Of a stretch of DNA of 64,000 bases, positions 10,737 to 22,155 are shown in pieces. The position numbers and the translations under genes were made by a program. The notes below the pieces were generated by a model. That model saw only the letters and a list, made by a program, of their open reading frames with translations, had not been told where the DNA came from and ran no database searches. Position 1 is the stretch's first letter. Each line of letters begins with the position of its first letter. Source of the stretch: Apoda limacodes (Eukaryota; Arthropoda; Insecta; Lepidoptera; Limacodidae); contig OX291540.1 in the NCBI GenBank assembly GCA_946406115.1, positions 4,398,563 through 4,462,562 on the forward strand, written 5' to 3'.

Positions 10737-12235
10737 AAACTCAAACCCAAACTTTTTTATTCAAATAGAAATTTAAACAGCACTTTTGAATCGTCAGTTT
10801 TATTATTAATTAAAAAAATTACCGCCGGGTTGGAATGTTGTACTACGAAGAAGAACCGACAAGAAACTTAGCAGTTAATCTTTAATATGTTTTAAACTTC
10901 ATATTAAAATACAATATAGCTTTACACTAGGTATATATAGTTATAGGTAATAACAAAAAATTTTACACACTTCATCTTTTTCGCATTTCATGAGAAGTCA
11001 GTTATTTGCCGTAAACCACTGAAGAACCTGAGAAAGTAAACTACTTACGTAGTCAGAATTAGTTTTATTTCTGTCAACTTTAAATAAAAAAGGAGTGTCA
11101 CCTGTCGAATGCCTATGTTAGATCACAAAAGATACGAATGGCATTTTGTGACTGTTCCCAAGCATCAAATATATGTTAAATAAGGGCAACACCTGCGTCA
11201 GTTGTGGAACGCCCTTTTGTAACACCAAACTGTTGAGGATGAAGTTATCCATTTAAGTTAAAATGTTTAAGTTTCTGATTAAACATAAAATTTTGCTTAA
11301 GGCAGGCAGTATAGAGATAGGTCTAAAATTATAAGGATCATCTTTTCTTCCACTTTTAAAAAGTTCGTCAATACACTTATTAAATATTATGGCTAAAATT
11401 GGTGATATAATTTCAATAATTCCGCTAAGGACTTTATAACCTTGCATTAATTTACATTACATTTTAAAAGTAACTCTGATTCTTATGGAGAGGAATTTAA
11501 TGCATTTAAAATTGTTCTCAAAATAATTAGCGACATCAATCCTTTTTTTGAATCTACTGTCAGTTAATAATGATTGTCACGCGGTTAAATTTTTCCTGTT
11601 TCACTTTTGTTAACATTTCATGAGGCCTTTATTACTATCAGAATTTTCAATAGTATTAGTTAAATGTATTGATTTTGCAACCCTGCACACTTTTTTAAAT
11701 ATTTTTCAATACATTTTGACAGTGTCGTTGAACTTGGGACAGTGGTTATATTGTTTCATTTCATACAACTCATACAACCTAGTTCGATTTTAGTGTATTC
11801 CTACAGTAGCCCAGTCCTTGAATTTCATTTTATCATTTGGCCTAAAAGTTTTTACTTTAAACACTTGCTCGAACTCATTACTTAAGAAATCAAAAAAAAT
11901 ATTATAAAGATTATTAGTAATATCATGCATGAAATGTAAAAATGGAATTTTCTTTTTAATATTTGCTCCTCTTTTTTCAATATTCTCTAATGGAGCAGTT
12001 CCACAAGTAACTATTTTTATTATTGACCACAGTGATCGGATCGGATGGCAAATTATTAATTATAAATTTATCCTTAACTGAAGTTACAAAAATAGTATCT
12101 AAGCATGTAGTTGAAGTCGATGTAATTCTAGTTGGTTCCAGAAACAAATAATTTAAATCAAAACTTGTAAATCAATTGATATCCATCTCTTGTTTGAGGA
12201 AGTCTCCATTATAGGCTGAAAAGAATTATAATTTG
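10737..12235 (-). mobile_element. Jockey/CR1-like LINE, minus strand, internally deleted
   Basis: Reading leftwards from 12235, the C-terminal part of an EEP endonuclease can be seen (about 12030-12200, PTRITST). Next come a linker with KDWATVG and a YELYE-type block (11690-11880), then the RT start (11253-11447, NFRPISILPALSKI), a KGRSTTDAGVALI block and a CDLT.AFDR active-site block (about 11100-11220). The rest of RT, including the YADD box, is missing. The sequence jumps to the 3' tail (10737-10900), which has the family's TTTGAATAAA, TTCAAAAGTGC and GCCGGTTCTTCT-like motifs. Stop codons and frameshifts are frequent. It is non-functional and sits in intron 2 of transporter gene 1. Confidence 0.75.
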
Positions 12236-12238
12236 CAG

Positions 12239-12259
12239 AGGGGGGGGGGGGGGGAGGGG
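12239..12259. repeat. Poly-G tract
   Basis: A run of Gs interrupted by a single A, standing out in AT-rich intron DNA. It could form a G-quadruplex on the plus strand, but no functional claim is made. Confidence 0.8.
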
Positions 12260-12628
12260 CGATACAAACAAAGTATAATATAATTATTATGTTCTTTACA
12301 AAACAGTTCTATTATTACTTATACTTATAAATATACTTTACACTATATATTATTATAAACAACTAATAATGAACCCCCTCGAATAGCATTTATTTGAATA
12401 AAGGCACTTCAATGAAAATATTTATTTCGATTGAAAACATTATAACTTGGTGGGGGGTTAGTAGTTAGGGAGGTAGGTAGCATAGCATACCTTCATTTTA
12501 TCCCGAACGAGAGTTATTACTGAATAAGATTTGTCCGCGGGCAAAACTGAGAGGAATACTTAGTTAGTAGTTATTACAGGAAGCATTTTTTTTACTTATT
12601 TATAAGCTTGTCTTGTTTATTTTTGCAG

Positions 12629-13911
12629 CGTCGGTGAATTTTCTGTCTTCAATTGTGGGCTTCATAATGTCATCGTTTACCATGACCTTGTGGGGAAGAA
12701 GATTTGCTTTAATTCTATCCATACTTCCTAGCATTCCGGGGTGGCTTTCAATTTATTTTGGACACAACATCCCTATGCTTATGATTGGAAGAATATTAAC
12801 TGGTGTGTCAAGTGGAGGAACTGTAACTTTAGGAGCAATGGCTGTAGGAGAGTATTCAAGCCCAAAACTGAGGGGAATCTTTTTAAGTTTGAAGACTGCC
12901 AGTGTGTGTTTAGGAACTACGATTGGACATATATTAGCAAATAATTACCACTGGAGAAATTTCGCATTAATTTCATTAGCTCCACAAATTGCAGCGCTAT
13001 TGATAATCGTCACCACGCCTGAAAGTCCGTCGTGGCTGTTATCCAAAAATAAATTCGACGAATGTAAAAAGTCATTTCTTTTGTTACGAGGTGACAACTT
13101 AGAATCAAGAACTGAACTTGAAGAAATGTTTAGAGCACAAAAAGAGAGAATGACGAAAATGGAAATTAAATTTAACATTTGGGTGTGTATCAGGGAATTC
13201 CTTAAGAAATTCACTAAAAGCGATTTTTTGAAGCCAACCGCCGTTGTTTTTTTAACAAACGTGGTTTTAGAAACGAGTGGAAGACATGTATTTCCATCAT
13301 TTTCTGTCCAAATGATAGAAGGAGTTCTTGGAAAAACGGGTAAATCTTTCCATTATAATCTATATATTGATTTAATAATAACAGCAAGCTCTATCTTATC
13401 GACATTTTTGGTAAAAATAATGAAAAGGCGCACATTATTGTTTGCAACTGGCTTTGGAGCTTTGTTCATTTTAAAGACAGTATGCGTGTACCTTTACTTA
13501 GTTGAAAAACACATAATATCTGAAAACCAATCTTGGATACCTATATCGTCCTTTATTGTGTTTTTTATTTTAGTAAATCTTGGCTGCACGTCAATTCCAA
13601 TTGCAGTTTTAGGTGAAATATATCCACTGAGTCACAAAGGTGCTGGTTCAATAGTGTCTGGATGTATAATATCGTTTGTTTCTAGCATTATTATTAAATT
13701 TACTCCATATATGCTATTAAGCATTAAGGTTTACGGAACTTTTGCAGTATTAGGTGCAGGTTTAGGCACTTCTTTGATTATTTTAATTTTTATACTTCCG
13801 GAAACAAAAGATAAGACTCTGCAGGAAATTGAAAATCATTTTGTAAAAGATAACAAGGCGAAGAGTTTAAGAATTGAATATTTAGAAAAAGGAAAAGAAT
13901 TATTAAGTTAA
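12629..13911 (+). CDS. Facilitated trehalose/sugar transporter Tret1-like, gene 1, exon 3 of 3
   Basis: This exon encodes most of a 480-aa MFS sugar porter; the full gene is join(2512..2535, 6508..6643, 12629..13911). It starts after TTTTTGCAG, and the split codon restores SWL-ASVNF. Visible landmarks are WGRR (residues 75-78, MFS loop 2-3), GRILTGVSSGG (about 107-117), PESPSWLL (184-191), the long cytosolic loop 200-250, GEIYPLSHKGAG (382-393) and PETKDKTLQEIE (444-455). Length and order match insect Tret1-like plasma-membrane transporters of about 480-500 aa with twelve helices. TM7, normally QQLSGIN in sugar porters, reads ETSGRH (268-273), so the sugar-contacting Gln and Asn are replaced. 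The substrate is therefore uncertain. The frame is open to a TAA at 13909. It is likely a functional host gene, a paralogue of the one at 41.8-49.3 kb. Confidence 0.92.
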
Positions 13912-14875
13912 GTGACCTAAAATATTCAACAACGTTTTAAACAAGAATTAAACATGGCTTCATACTTCGGGAACTCAAATACCGCGACCTATTCAGCTGC
14001 CTCTTGGATATTGCAACTACGCGACATTGCTCTGAATAACAGCTTTTAATACACTGAACCAAGAGATCAAAATTTTTTTGCGGACCCCATCATGTGGGCC
14101 ATCATTAGATTCTAAGAGCTTTGAAAATGCATTTAAGATTTCTAAAATTTATATTTTACGAGTGTCTTACAAAGTTGATAAAATCACACTGAATCATTTG
14201 ACATGTAAGTGAAAGTTGTGCACTCATTAGTATTTATTGTAACTTACGAATAAAAATTAAATTGTTTTTCATTTTATATTGTAAATTAAATTTAAAAAAA
14301 ATGTAGCCAAAAAATATAAGCAAATAGGAAAAAAGAAGAAGATTAGCACATATATACATGGTTATAAGTTTGAAATTAATTTGACCAAAATATTTAGGCT
14401 ATATGACAGGTTTTCACTGGGACCCTGCAGTGACTCAAGGATTCGTTACCGCTATGCTACAAATAAAATACGAAATACCCACTATTTTAAATAATAGATG
14501 TTTATTGTTTTTGAAGTTGAGATAGATACCTTGATCCTTCACAGGTGATCTAACTTAGGATATGAAAAGTTCCTTACATATCGAATAGCTTAATATTAGC
14601 ACAAATTAAAAAAATATCGATGGCATTAACTATTGAGAAAGGATTTATTATTCTTATGCTAGTAATAAAGCACCCGCAGGGGCTTAGTTAGATGTTATAT
14701 AAATATGTTTCTATTATTTATAAGAATTCAATTTTAAATTTAGGTAGGTACCTACTATTTTTAATCATAAGGTTTAATATTTTCTTAATACCTACCAAAT
14801 GGAATTTTAACGCGTATTTATGTATATGTAATGAGAAAATTAAATACAAAACACACTTTAAACGACAGGTAAAAA

Positions 14876-14878
<3 letters not shown>
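13912..14878. other. 3' flank of transporter gene 1
   Basis: This is AT-rich non-coding DNA. The first clear polyadenylation-type hexamer AATAAA in the sense strand is at 14249-14254, about 340 bp after the stop, which is a plausible 3' UTR length. Nothing else is recognised. Confidence 0.4.

Positions 14879-14935
<57 letters not shown>
14879..14935. repeat. (AT)n microsatellite
   Basis: An uninterrupted AT dinucleotide run of about 28 units. It is directly visible and likely to vary in length between individuals. Confidence 0.97.
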
Positions 14936-14937
<2 letters not shown>

Positions 14938-15039
14938 CTATTTCAACGAAAACATCTTATAATATATTTTTTACAAAAATGCTTGTAATGTGATTATTTT
15001 TTTGACATTTAAATTACTGACATTATTTGAATAAAGCAC

Positions 15040-15345
15040 TAAACAGGCTTTGGACTGCGCTGCTATGACGGCCTCGAGCTTAGCTAAGCTACGCTATCAA
15101 CCTTCAAGGTTCATTCGGTCATCATTGCAGCCCATGCTGCCCGCGCTATAAAAGCTTTTATTCCAGCTTGTCCATCAAGGGCTACAATGCTGAACGCCCT
15201 ATGATGGCCTAGAGCTGCGCTAAGCCGCGCTGCCGCGCTTTCGGCCATCACCAGCGCGAGCGCTGACAGCAACGCAGTCATTTCAGACCGCAGCAGTAAT
15301 GTACCTACTATTGAATACCGAGTTTTAGTTTTAACTTTGAATATC
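15040..15345. repeat. GC-rich island with internal complementary segments
   Basis: In a strongly AT-rich neighbourhood this 300-bp stretch is rich in GCGC and AGCGC motifs (for example GCTGCGCTAAGCCGCGCTGCC). It has partly complementary segments, such as GGCCTCGAGCTTAGC against the later GCTAAGCCGCGC region. A minus-strand frame of 78 codons rich in Ala crosses it, but I recognise no protein. It could be a structured SINE/MITE-like repeat or a small CpG-rich island. Confidence 0.35.
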
Positions 15346-15909
15346 ACTTGTACCTACGTCTTTTTTAAACTATGTTGTGAATGTTGTTTGTTGTGTATTC
15401 ATTTGAAAATTGTAATTATTAGAAAAAATATTTAAGTACCTACCTAATTATATTTTTATACAAATATACAGAACTGGTTTTATAATCCTGAGAAATGGAT
15501 TTGCTGAAACATATAAATATTTTGCCTTGTTTTTTAGTTTGAACAGATTCAAAAACTACTCTGACCTTTTATAAACCCTGGTTACAACAACTGAAATTAA
15601 ATAAAACTTAAAAGACTCCCGACAGAAAGCAATCACATCGATTGAACGAGTGGAAGTAGCCTATAATCCCTCACCAATTTATATTTATTTCTCTTTCTCG
15701 TTCCATCATCAGACCCTGATTATAACAGACTATTTTAATTAGCCCAAACATGATACCTCTGCTGTAAGTTAGTAAGGAGTTGGTATACTGCGGATTCTCT
15801 CAAGAGGACGATAGATGCCAGTTGAGCAAGCCAAGTATAAAACAACCTAATACTTTTATATTTTGAGATTGCCTGCTCTCATATGGTTGAACTTCGCACG
15901 TCACGTTTT

Positions 15910-15934
15910 ATGTCGCTTACGCGTAGAGCGACAT
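15910..15934. repeat. Short perfect hairpin
   Basis: ATGTCGCT (15910-15917) and AGCGACAT (15927-15934) are perfectly complementary around a 9-nt loop that contains the palindrome TACGCGTA. It is probably part of a dispersed repeat. Confidence 0.6.
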
Positions 15935-18928
15935 GTTTTGTCTTGGTTTCTCATGCTTTTAACTTATAAAAAAATATTAAACTTAATAAAGAAATCCTAG
16001 CCGATTTGTCTTTTAATATGAAATAATACCTAATTAATGTATTTCAAAAATATTAAGGTTCTGTAAAATCTCCCGCACTTATAACGTTATATAAGTATAA
16101 TATGTAGCTATCTATGCAAATAAAACACAAAAAAATATAAAAAAGGAAAAACAAATATGTGAAATTGAAAGAGTATAGTAGATAGAACACTGTAGAATAA
16201 AGAAATAAATTATCGCTAAGTACTTAGCTTTATTCTCGCCATTAAAGTTGTGTCCCGGGAGATTACCTGAGTTCTTACAACTCAAGGTAAAGCTGTGATC
16301 CTGGATTCCGATAGTCTTTTCACTTCGTTCGTTTAACGTATACTTGTTCCGTTAACCTTTCACTTTGTTCTTTTAACGTACACTCCCGCACTTCTTATAA
16401 ACTAATTCCCGTTTCCTACATATGTGTAGTGAAAGATGTGTGTGTAGAGTTATGTCTATAAAATATATAAATATAATATATATTTTTATATAGTTAAAAA
16501 AATATATAAGAAGAAAATTAAAGTAATAGGCTTCTTCCCTGTAAATATAGAATACCTAAACAACCTTCTATGAATTTTCTGAAATATTTCAGATTTATTG
16601 ATTTTAGCATCTGCTTGTGATGAACATTTCCAATTCCATAACCACGTGGGAAACAATTACATGAAGTCTAGTAAAAGCTGGATTCCCACACACTGACGCA
16701 CGTGATCAACGGGTTCCTCCACGAGTTTCCCAGAGCTATCGTGTATCATTTCCCGAGGTAACAAACTCAAAAATGACGTTGAACATAGCTAGGTGAATAG
16801 ACCTGTGTGGTTAAGGTGTACTCCGGTACACTCCTGTGCTGGAGCTAAGTTCCATTCCCGACCACCAAGTTCCTGTAGACTCTTGCCGATTACTAGGGAT
16901 GGTTTGAGTACCTAAATGTATGTGGTCTCAAAAAAATATACTTTTTAAAAGATAAGTTTAGATATTAAAATTACTTCTAAACTCTTAGTAGTAATCATTT
17001 ATTTATCGATCTTTTAGTTAAACTAAGCTTAAGAGAATTATATTCACTCATTGTTAAAATTATTTAATTTTATGTGTTTAAAAGGTTATTTCATTTAAAT
17101 ATAATGTACGGAATAATCTCAATCCGCTATTCTATGAAATTCAGTAGTATAATTTAATCCAAGAGTCACAATCTCGAAGAATAGATAGGTATATTATTAT
17201 AACCTATAAATTTTATGATTTCTCGACGAACATATACAATGTATTTATTTTATAAACACATTTTTATGTAGCAGCTGTATATTTCTATAGTTAGATAATT
17301 TAATTTTAACACTTTCATATAGTGTTAAGTCTCTTTCAGATTTTACGTCTGAAAACTTGCTTGATAACGCTTCAATTTAGGCGTTCTAGTAATCGTAATT
17401 ACACAAGTAATTAGCTCAAGCTAAAGTAAATAATTGAAAGCAACACACATCAAACAAAATAACATAACAAACTTACATACATCTCATCAATCACATAACA
17501 TTTATGTTAAATAATTGGATTCGATTAAATTTGTCCCCAACCTCAACTAATATAGTAAATAGGATTCGCTGCCATTGCCGATGTCCACATCTTCAACTGT
17601 ATAAAGAGGAAGGAAAACCCTACCTGAAACTTGAGGGTTCATTTCAGGCCTAAGCTTCTAATTCGTATATCCAGGTAAGAAAAAGAACCGGAAATTGAAG
17701 AAACTCCATTTCAGTTGCAAGTTGAATTTGCACCTAAATAAAAAGTAAGTACAAAAAAATATACCTTGTGTTATTTGCGAGTATTTTCTTAACTTGGTAT
17801 TTAACTTTTTAAAAAACTAACACTATAATTATTATTGGTAAAAACGTTCCCGTTCGACTCACTATTGACAGTCTTGATTTTTGACTCAATTCTTAGGCAT
17901 GATTTCTGTCGTGAGAGAATTCTAGTTAAATTTGCCAGAATTTTCTACTTGAATCCCAGTAAACGACTGTGTAAGTCGAAAACCCATAAATTCAAACTTT
18001 AATGTGTTTCGTCTAGTAACGTTAGGATTTACAAAACTATTTAATATGAATCTCTTAAATTTTCCAAACAAAATTCCGAACTTTTCTATTTTAGAAAAAT
18101 TCATAAAATCGTGTTATTTTAACAATAACGCTTTATATATTTTATCCCATAGTTTTCTTAATTTGAATAAAATTTATAAAACTTTACATAAATTATGTAT
18201 TTATTTCATTATTAAACTCTTCGGTTATAAATAGGATTTAAAATTAAATGGTTTTCATTGAATTATTCCCACTATTTATATGACTTTTCACAAATTTGTA
18301 AAGTGTTTACATTAAACGTTCAGAACTGGTTAATTTTTAATTTGTACACTCTTCCTTTAAGAAAAATAAATCAGAATGTTGATTTTAAATAGATTTAAAA
18401 TGTTGATAATTTGTAACAAACTAAATCAGTAATATTTGCATTTTATTTTGTGTCCACCCACCCTAGGCCCGTCTGCTTTAATTTCAAATTTGAACCTAAT
18501 ACAGGTACAATTCGATCCATCATAATGTAGCCAACAAGAAAATATACTTTATCAACATTTCAGCCAGGTGTGAGGAATTTATAACCACTCATATATTAAA
18601 GTCGACCAGTTTAACTTGAATTATAGCAAATATTTAGGAAAAAATAACACTCTAGTATCTTTTATGTTGATAAAGATTGAAGTTTGTGTGCTTTTGGTCG
18701 AGTTTTAGTCTCCTTTAAATATTGGAAGAATTTTATTAATAACTAATTAAAAAAGTATGGTTGAAACCACTTTATGAATTAGTGATTCTTACAGATCGCC
18801 CCGAAATTTCGTAAAGTTTAAGGAATCATTGCTCAAACAATATTTTTAACCTAAAGGTAAAAAATTCCCATAAATATATGCCGTAGCATAAGCAATATAT
18901 ATTAAGAAGTAATACAATCATATATATA
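15935..18928. other. Intergenic DNA, no gene recognised
   Basis: This is very AT-rich sequence. Around 16315-16395 is a duplicated motif (CTTTCACTTTGTTCTTTTAACGTACACT and an earlier diverged version). Open frames such as 17922-18104 on the minus strand and 18004-18234 on the plus strand are low-complexity and overlap each other. I see no protein motif or RNA gene. Confidence 0.45.
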
Positions 18929-19062
18929 AGGGTGTTGAATTTTGTTTTGTTTTATTTTTTCGCTTGGCCGTCACGAGTTAAAAAAAAATATTCTTTATAC
19001 GGGAGCGCACTTTTACTAAAGGTTGTTGAATTTTGTTTAGTTTTATTTTTTCGCTTGGGGTA
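18929..19062 (+). repeat. Two tandem copies of a ~90-bp unit
   Basis: The text beginning GGTGTTGAATTTTGTTTTG and ending TTTTTTCGCTTGG at about 18930 is repeated about 90 bp later with two or three changes. This tandem duplication lies just left of the gypsy LTR fragment. Confidence 0.7.
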
Positions 19063-19094
19063 CTTATTATAATAATCATTTTATTATAATATAA

Positions 19095-19200
19095 TATAAG
19101 TGTACTAGTTCCCTAATAAAAGCTTTAAAAACTACACTTAAAATCTGTGTAGGCAGGCTTGCGTTTGGCTATCTTTCTATTTATGTAGGTAGTCCTATAT
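19095..19200 (+). repeat. 3' end of a Ty3/gypsy LTR (plus orientation)
   Basis: The run CTAATAAAAGC..., then CTGTGTAGGCAGGCTTGCG and TCTTTCTATTT matches the end of the complete LTR at 29795-29869. It contains an AATAAA polyadenylation-type signal just as the 3' LTR does. It marks the left boundary of the retrotransposon whose gag follows. The upstream part of this LTR is not here but appears inverted at 19735-20620. Confidence 0.72.
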
Positions 19201-19236
19201 GATTGTGAATTAGGTAGCTATGATCTAGATATTTAA

Positions 19237-19551
19237 GTGATTAGGATATTGTGCATGAAAAGCTGTTACTATATAATGACTGTGGTAAAGCTGTGGCTGC
19301 GCATGAGAGACCTTGCTGGTAGCAAAATAAGTGAAGAAACGCTGATAATTCTGAGTCAAGAACCACTACCCACAGCCGGACGAGTGATAACAACGTCAAT
19401 AGAGACAAAAAATATATACAAAATGGCGGAAATAGCGGATAAAGTATGGGAATGTGCGAAACTTATACAAATAGCTCAAATATCAAGAAAGGAGACAAGT
19501 AGCAACACACTGGCGTCAGAATTAGCCTTAATTATAGCAGAAGTCGTATAA
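19237..19551 (+). pseudogene. Ty3/gypsy gag fragment (N-terminal part)
   Basis: Residues from about 19295 (RMRDLAGSKISEETL, then KMAEIADKVWECAK) read as the capsid region of an insect Ty3/gypsy Gag. The first 40-odd bases overlap one arm of a 43-bp inverted repeat and are probably not gag. The frame ends at a stop at 19549, and the following ~140 bp contains decayed gag-like text. The matching C-terminal gag part is at 20621-20874, beyond an inverted LTR segment. It is an inactive, rearranged retrotransposon copy. Confidence 0.65.
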
Positions 19552-19734
19552 CATGATAGGTTAAAGCAGTAGTGCCCTGTTACCGAATGCACCGGCTAGG
19601 TGCTCAGAAGGAGGAGAAAAGATAGAGGGAGTTCAAAGGCGAGTAAAGAAACACTTTTCAAGGGCAAGGCAGGTTATATTAGTATACTCTTTCATTATAT
19701 AGTAACAGCTTTTCATGCACAATATCCTAATCAC
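19237..19734. repeat. 43-bp perfect inverted repeat flanking gag remnant
   Basis: The arms are 19237-19279 (starting GTGATTAGGATATTGTGCAT) and 19692-19734, exact reverse complements over 43 bp. The shared motif GTGTACTAGTTCCCTAA also occurs in plus orientation at 19100 and inverted at about 19748-19764. The pattern implies that an inversion or inverted duplication broke the retrotransposon here. Confidence 0.85.
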
Positions 19735-20620
19735 ATAGGGTGATTCTTAGGGAACTAGTACACTCAGGTCTCTTCGGCCTAGAGCCCGATTCGATGTCTT
19801 GCTCACTGTAGGCCCCTTCAGGTCAGCACCGCCGTAGAAAGAAGACGTGGACGGGACTGATTTTACGTGGCCTAACAGCATGTGGTGAGTAGTGAATATG
19901 CCGCCCGTGGCAGGCACAAGGTAAGGCCGCACGTGGCTAGCACAGTGCAAGACCGCACGTGAACGTAGCTCGCCAGTAGCTTCGGCGTAGAGCAGGTCGC
20001 CCCGTAACCTTCGTGTGTAGCGGTGTTCAAGATAGCACCTCTACTGCACAGGCCGAAGGTTTGGAGTCAAGGAGACTCCGGGCAGGCCGAGGATTTGGAG
20101 TTTAGTAGACTCCGGCCTTCCCCAGTAAAAGAACAGCAAAGCAGCCGCCGTGCGCCGTCGTTAGACAACAAATGTGCATACAAAGACGTCTTCTCACGGA
20201 CCTCAGTTTAGGCGTAGAGCCGTAGTAAAGCAATATATATACGTAGTATATATATACTAAGAACCGTACTGTAAAGGAGAAAGAGAAATGGATTAGCGAC
20301 TTAGCAATAACTCACAAAACACAGAACGCGTGAAAATAAATATACAAAATTACCGAGGACGGTTACATATGCAGCAATTTGTAATTTAATAATAGAATCC
20401 GTGAAAATAATTATCAACAGAATTTTTTTACGACTACGTCAAGTAAAGTGAACTGTTTTTAGTTGGCGATGTCAAACATCTAGAGATTCTTTGATCTCTA
20501 AATTTAAATTACCACAGTGGTAATGGACCTAAGAGCGAATGCCCAGAAACTTCTATCGTTTCCTATATCATCCGGTCCTTTACCGGAGACGGACCACCGA
20601 AAACGGTCGTTCCATTATAG
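19735..20620 (-). repeat. Inverted LTR copy of the Ty3/gypsy element
   Basis: The reverse complement of this segment matches the LTR at 28925-29800 in order. It has CCGGTGGTCCGTCTCCGGTA near 20600, the GACTCCAAATCCTCGGCCTG pair near 20050-20110, a CACGTGCGGCCTTAC block near 19925, and CGGGCTCTAGGCCGAAGA near 19780. It stops at TAGTTCCCTAA, before the AATAAAA/CTGTGTAGGCAGG end that is instead found in plus orientation at 19095. It sits in reverse between two gag pieces of the same family. Confidence 0.8.
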
Positions 20621-20874
20621 TCGCCAAGCTGAACTTGATAATATCCGAAATAGAACAAAGAAGAAGACCGATGTTTCGTAAGCAACGCAGATCTCATCAA
20701 AATTCTCGATCAAGATATAGAGGAAGATCAGCGTCAAGATCTAAGAACGGTATATGTTTCTATCACAGAAGATACGGTAGGGAATCGTGCAAGTGCGAGC
20801 AGCCATGCAGCTGGAAAGCGGAACCAAAGCAAGAGCAAGGACAGGTGCAGTCGACGGCGGACAACTGTACTACA
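20621..20874 (+). pseudogene. Ty3/gypsy gag fragment (C-terminal, basic and zinc-knuckle part)
   Basis: The frame reads MFRKQRRSHQNSRSRYRG and then CFYHRRYGRESCKC, a basic Arg/Ser-rich segment followed by a degenerate nucleocapsid-like Cys/His knuckle, as in many insect Ty3/gypsy Gag proteins. It begins with LNLIISEIEQ, which resembles LALIIAEV at the end of the 19.5 kb gag fragment, so a few residues appear twice around the inverted LTR. It is cut at about 20875 by a LINE tail. Confidence 0.65.
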
Positions 20875-21010
20875 AATCAAATCAAACTTTATTCAAATAG
20901 GTTTCTAAGAACACTTTTGAATCATAAATACAATGTAAACAATGTTGATTTCTGCCAAAAAGGGCTGGCAAGAAGTTCTATTTAAAGTAATCATAAAATA
21001 CTTTGATAAT
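20875..21010 (-). mobile_element. LINE 3' tail fragment, minus strand
   Basis: Read on the minus strand, this has the tail features of the CR1/jockey-like family seen at 40.8 kb: CTTCTTGCCAGCCC-type text, then TTCAAAAGTGTTC and TATTTGAATAAAGTTTGA. It is a 5'-truncated insertion into the gypsy gag region. Confidence 0.65.
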
Positions 21011-22155
21011 TAGCTAAAGAGTATACATACCGTACATATATGTACCGAAACACGTATTAGGTAATAAAAAAAATAAGTTAGTAAGTTACTGAAAACAAAG
21101 TCAAACATGTCAATTATTTTTTGTTTATATGTAGCATAGGGGGCGCACCATGTGAATCGGCAAATATCGCCAATCGAGTAGAGGAATTCAGATATTTAAG
21201 AGAATTCCGATATTTAATAGTATTAGTGGCATTAGCGCCAGCATAATTATGTTTTTGCACAATCATATGTCAAACATATTCTTACATATACTTAAAACTA
21301 TCCAAAAATATAACGAGGGTTAACGGGCAATTTGTATTAAGCGAAATTTTTAGAACTTTACAGGAGAGCATTTAAAGTTACATTTTCCGGAAAAAAAACA
21401 TAATAAATAAAGCATCTATATTTTTACAAAACCGTGTTCTATGTTGTTTTCCTTCACAAAATCCGCGCAGTTTTGTCCAAGTTTAATTCTTTTAAGTCTG
21501 CTTCTACCAGAAATAAAGGTCACTTAATACAAAAGTACCTTGGATTACTTTTATTTAGAAACAGGCTGAATGATTCAAGCGTCGTCCATAAACTGAAAAT
21601 TAGAGTTAGGAAAATGGTTGTAAGAGACACTCAGGTGTTGTTTTAGTGTAAGGCTAAATGTATTAACTATCCATTAATTTTAAAATAGAATCAGGCTAGT
21701 TAGCTAAAGCCCCTTAAGTATCATAAAATTAGATGCAGATCAAAATGATTTATGTAGCACTGTACACTAAAAGTGAATGGTTTGAAACAAACTATTGTAA
21801 GTATGATAAAGATAGGCGGCTAGAACAAAATTATTTTGGAGTATTTTGAAATCTGTCAGAGTAATATTCGAAAGAAATGTTCTAATTAAACGATAATGCA
21901 AATAAATCAAATAAGTTGTTGCTGTATTATATATATGACTATATAATTATGACCTAAAGTCTATGCATCAGTCTTTTATTTTACATGATATAAGTCTTAT
22001 TTAATTTAACAGATTTAGCATTTTTAGACATGTAAGAAAGAACATTCTTTGAGAACACTAGAGCCTCTAAGAGAAAAAAGTGTCTTGCAACTCTTTTTCT
22101 TATTTACTTTCCCTCTTTTTTTTAATTTACTTAATTTTTTTATTTTGAATATTGA
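21011..22155. other. Unrecognised AT-rich DNA
   Basis: No convincing gene. The plus frame 21434-21646 (70 codons) has no recognisable motif. Confidence 0.4.

Noticed and set aside
14692..14988. 98-codon frame with a long Ile/Tyr repeat
   Set aside because: Produced by the (AT)n microsatellite; no other protein evidence.
15111..15347. 78-codon Ala-rich minus-strand frame
   Set aside because: Explained by GC-rich composition; no motif and no splice context.
16797..16870. Possible tRNA-like SINE (TGTGGTTAAGG ... GTTCCATTCCC)
   Set aside because: The A box does not fit the consensus and the B box has a mismatch at a key position; no tail seen.
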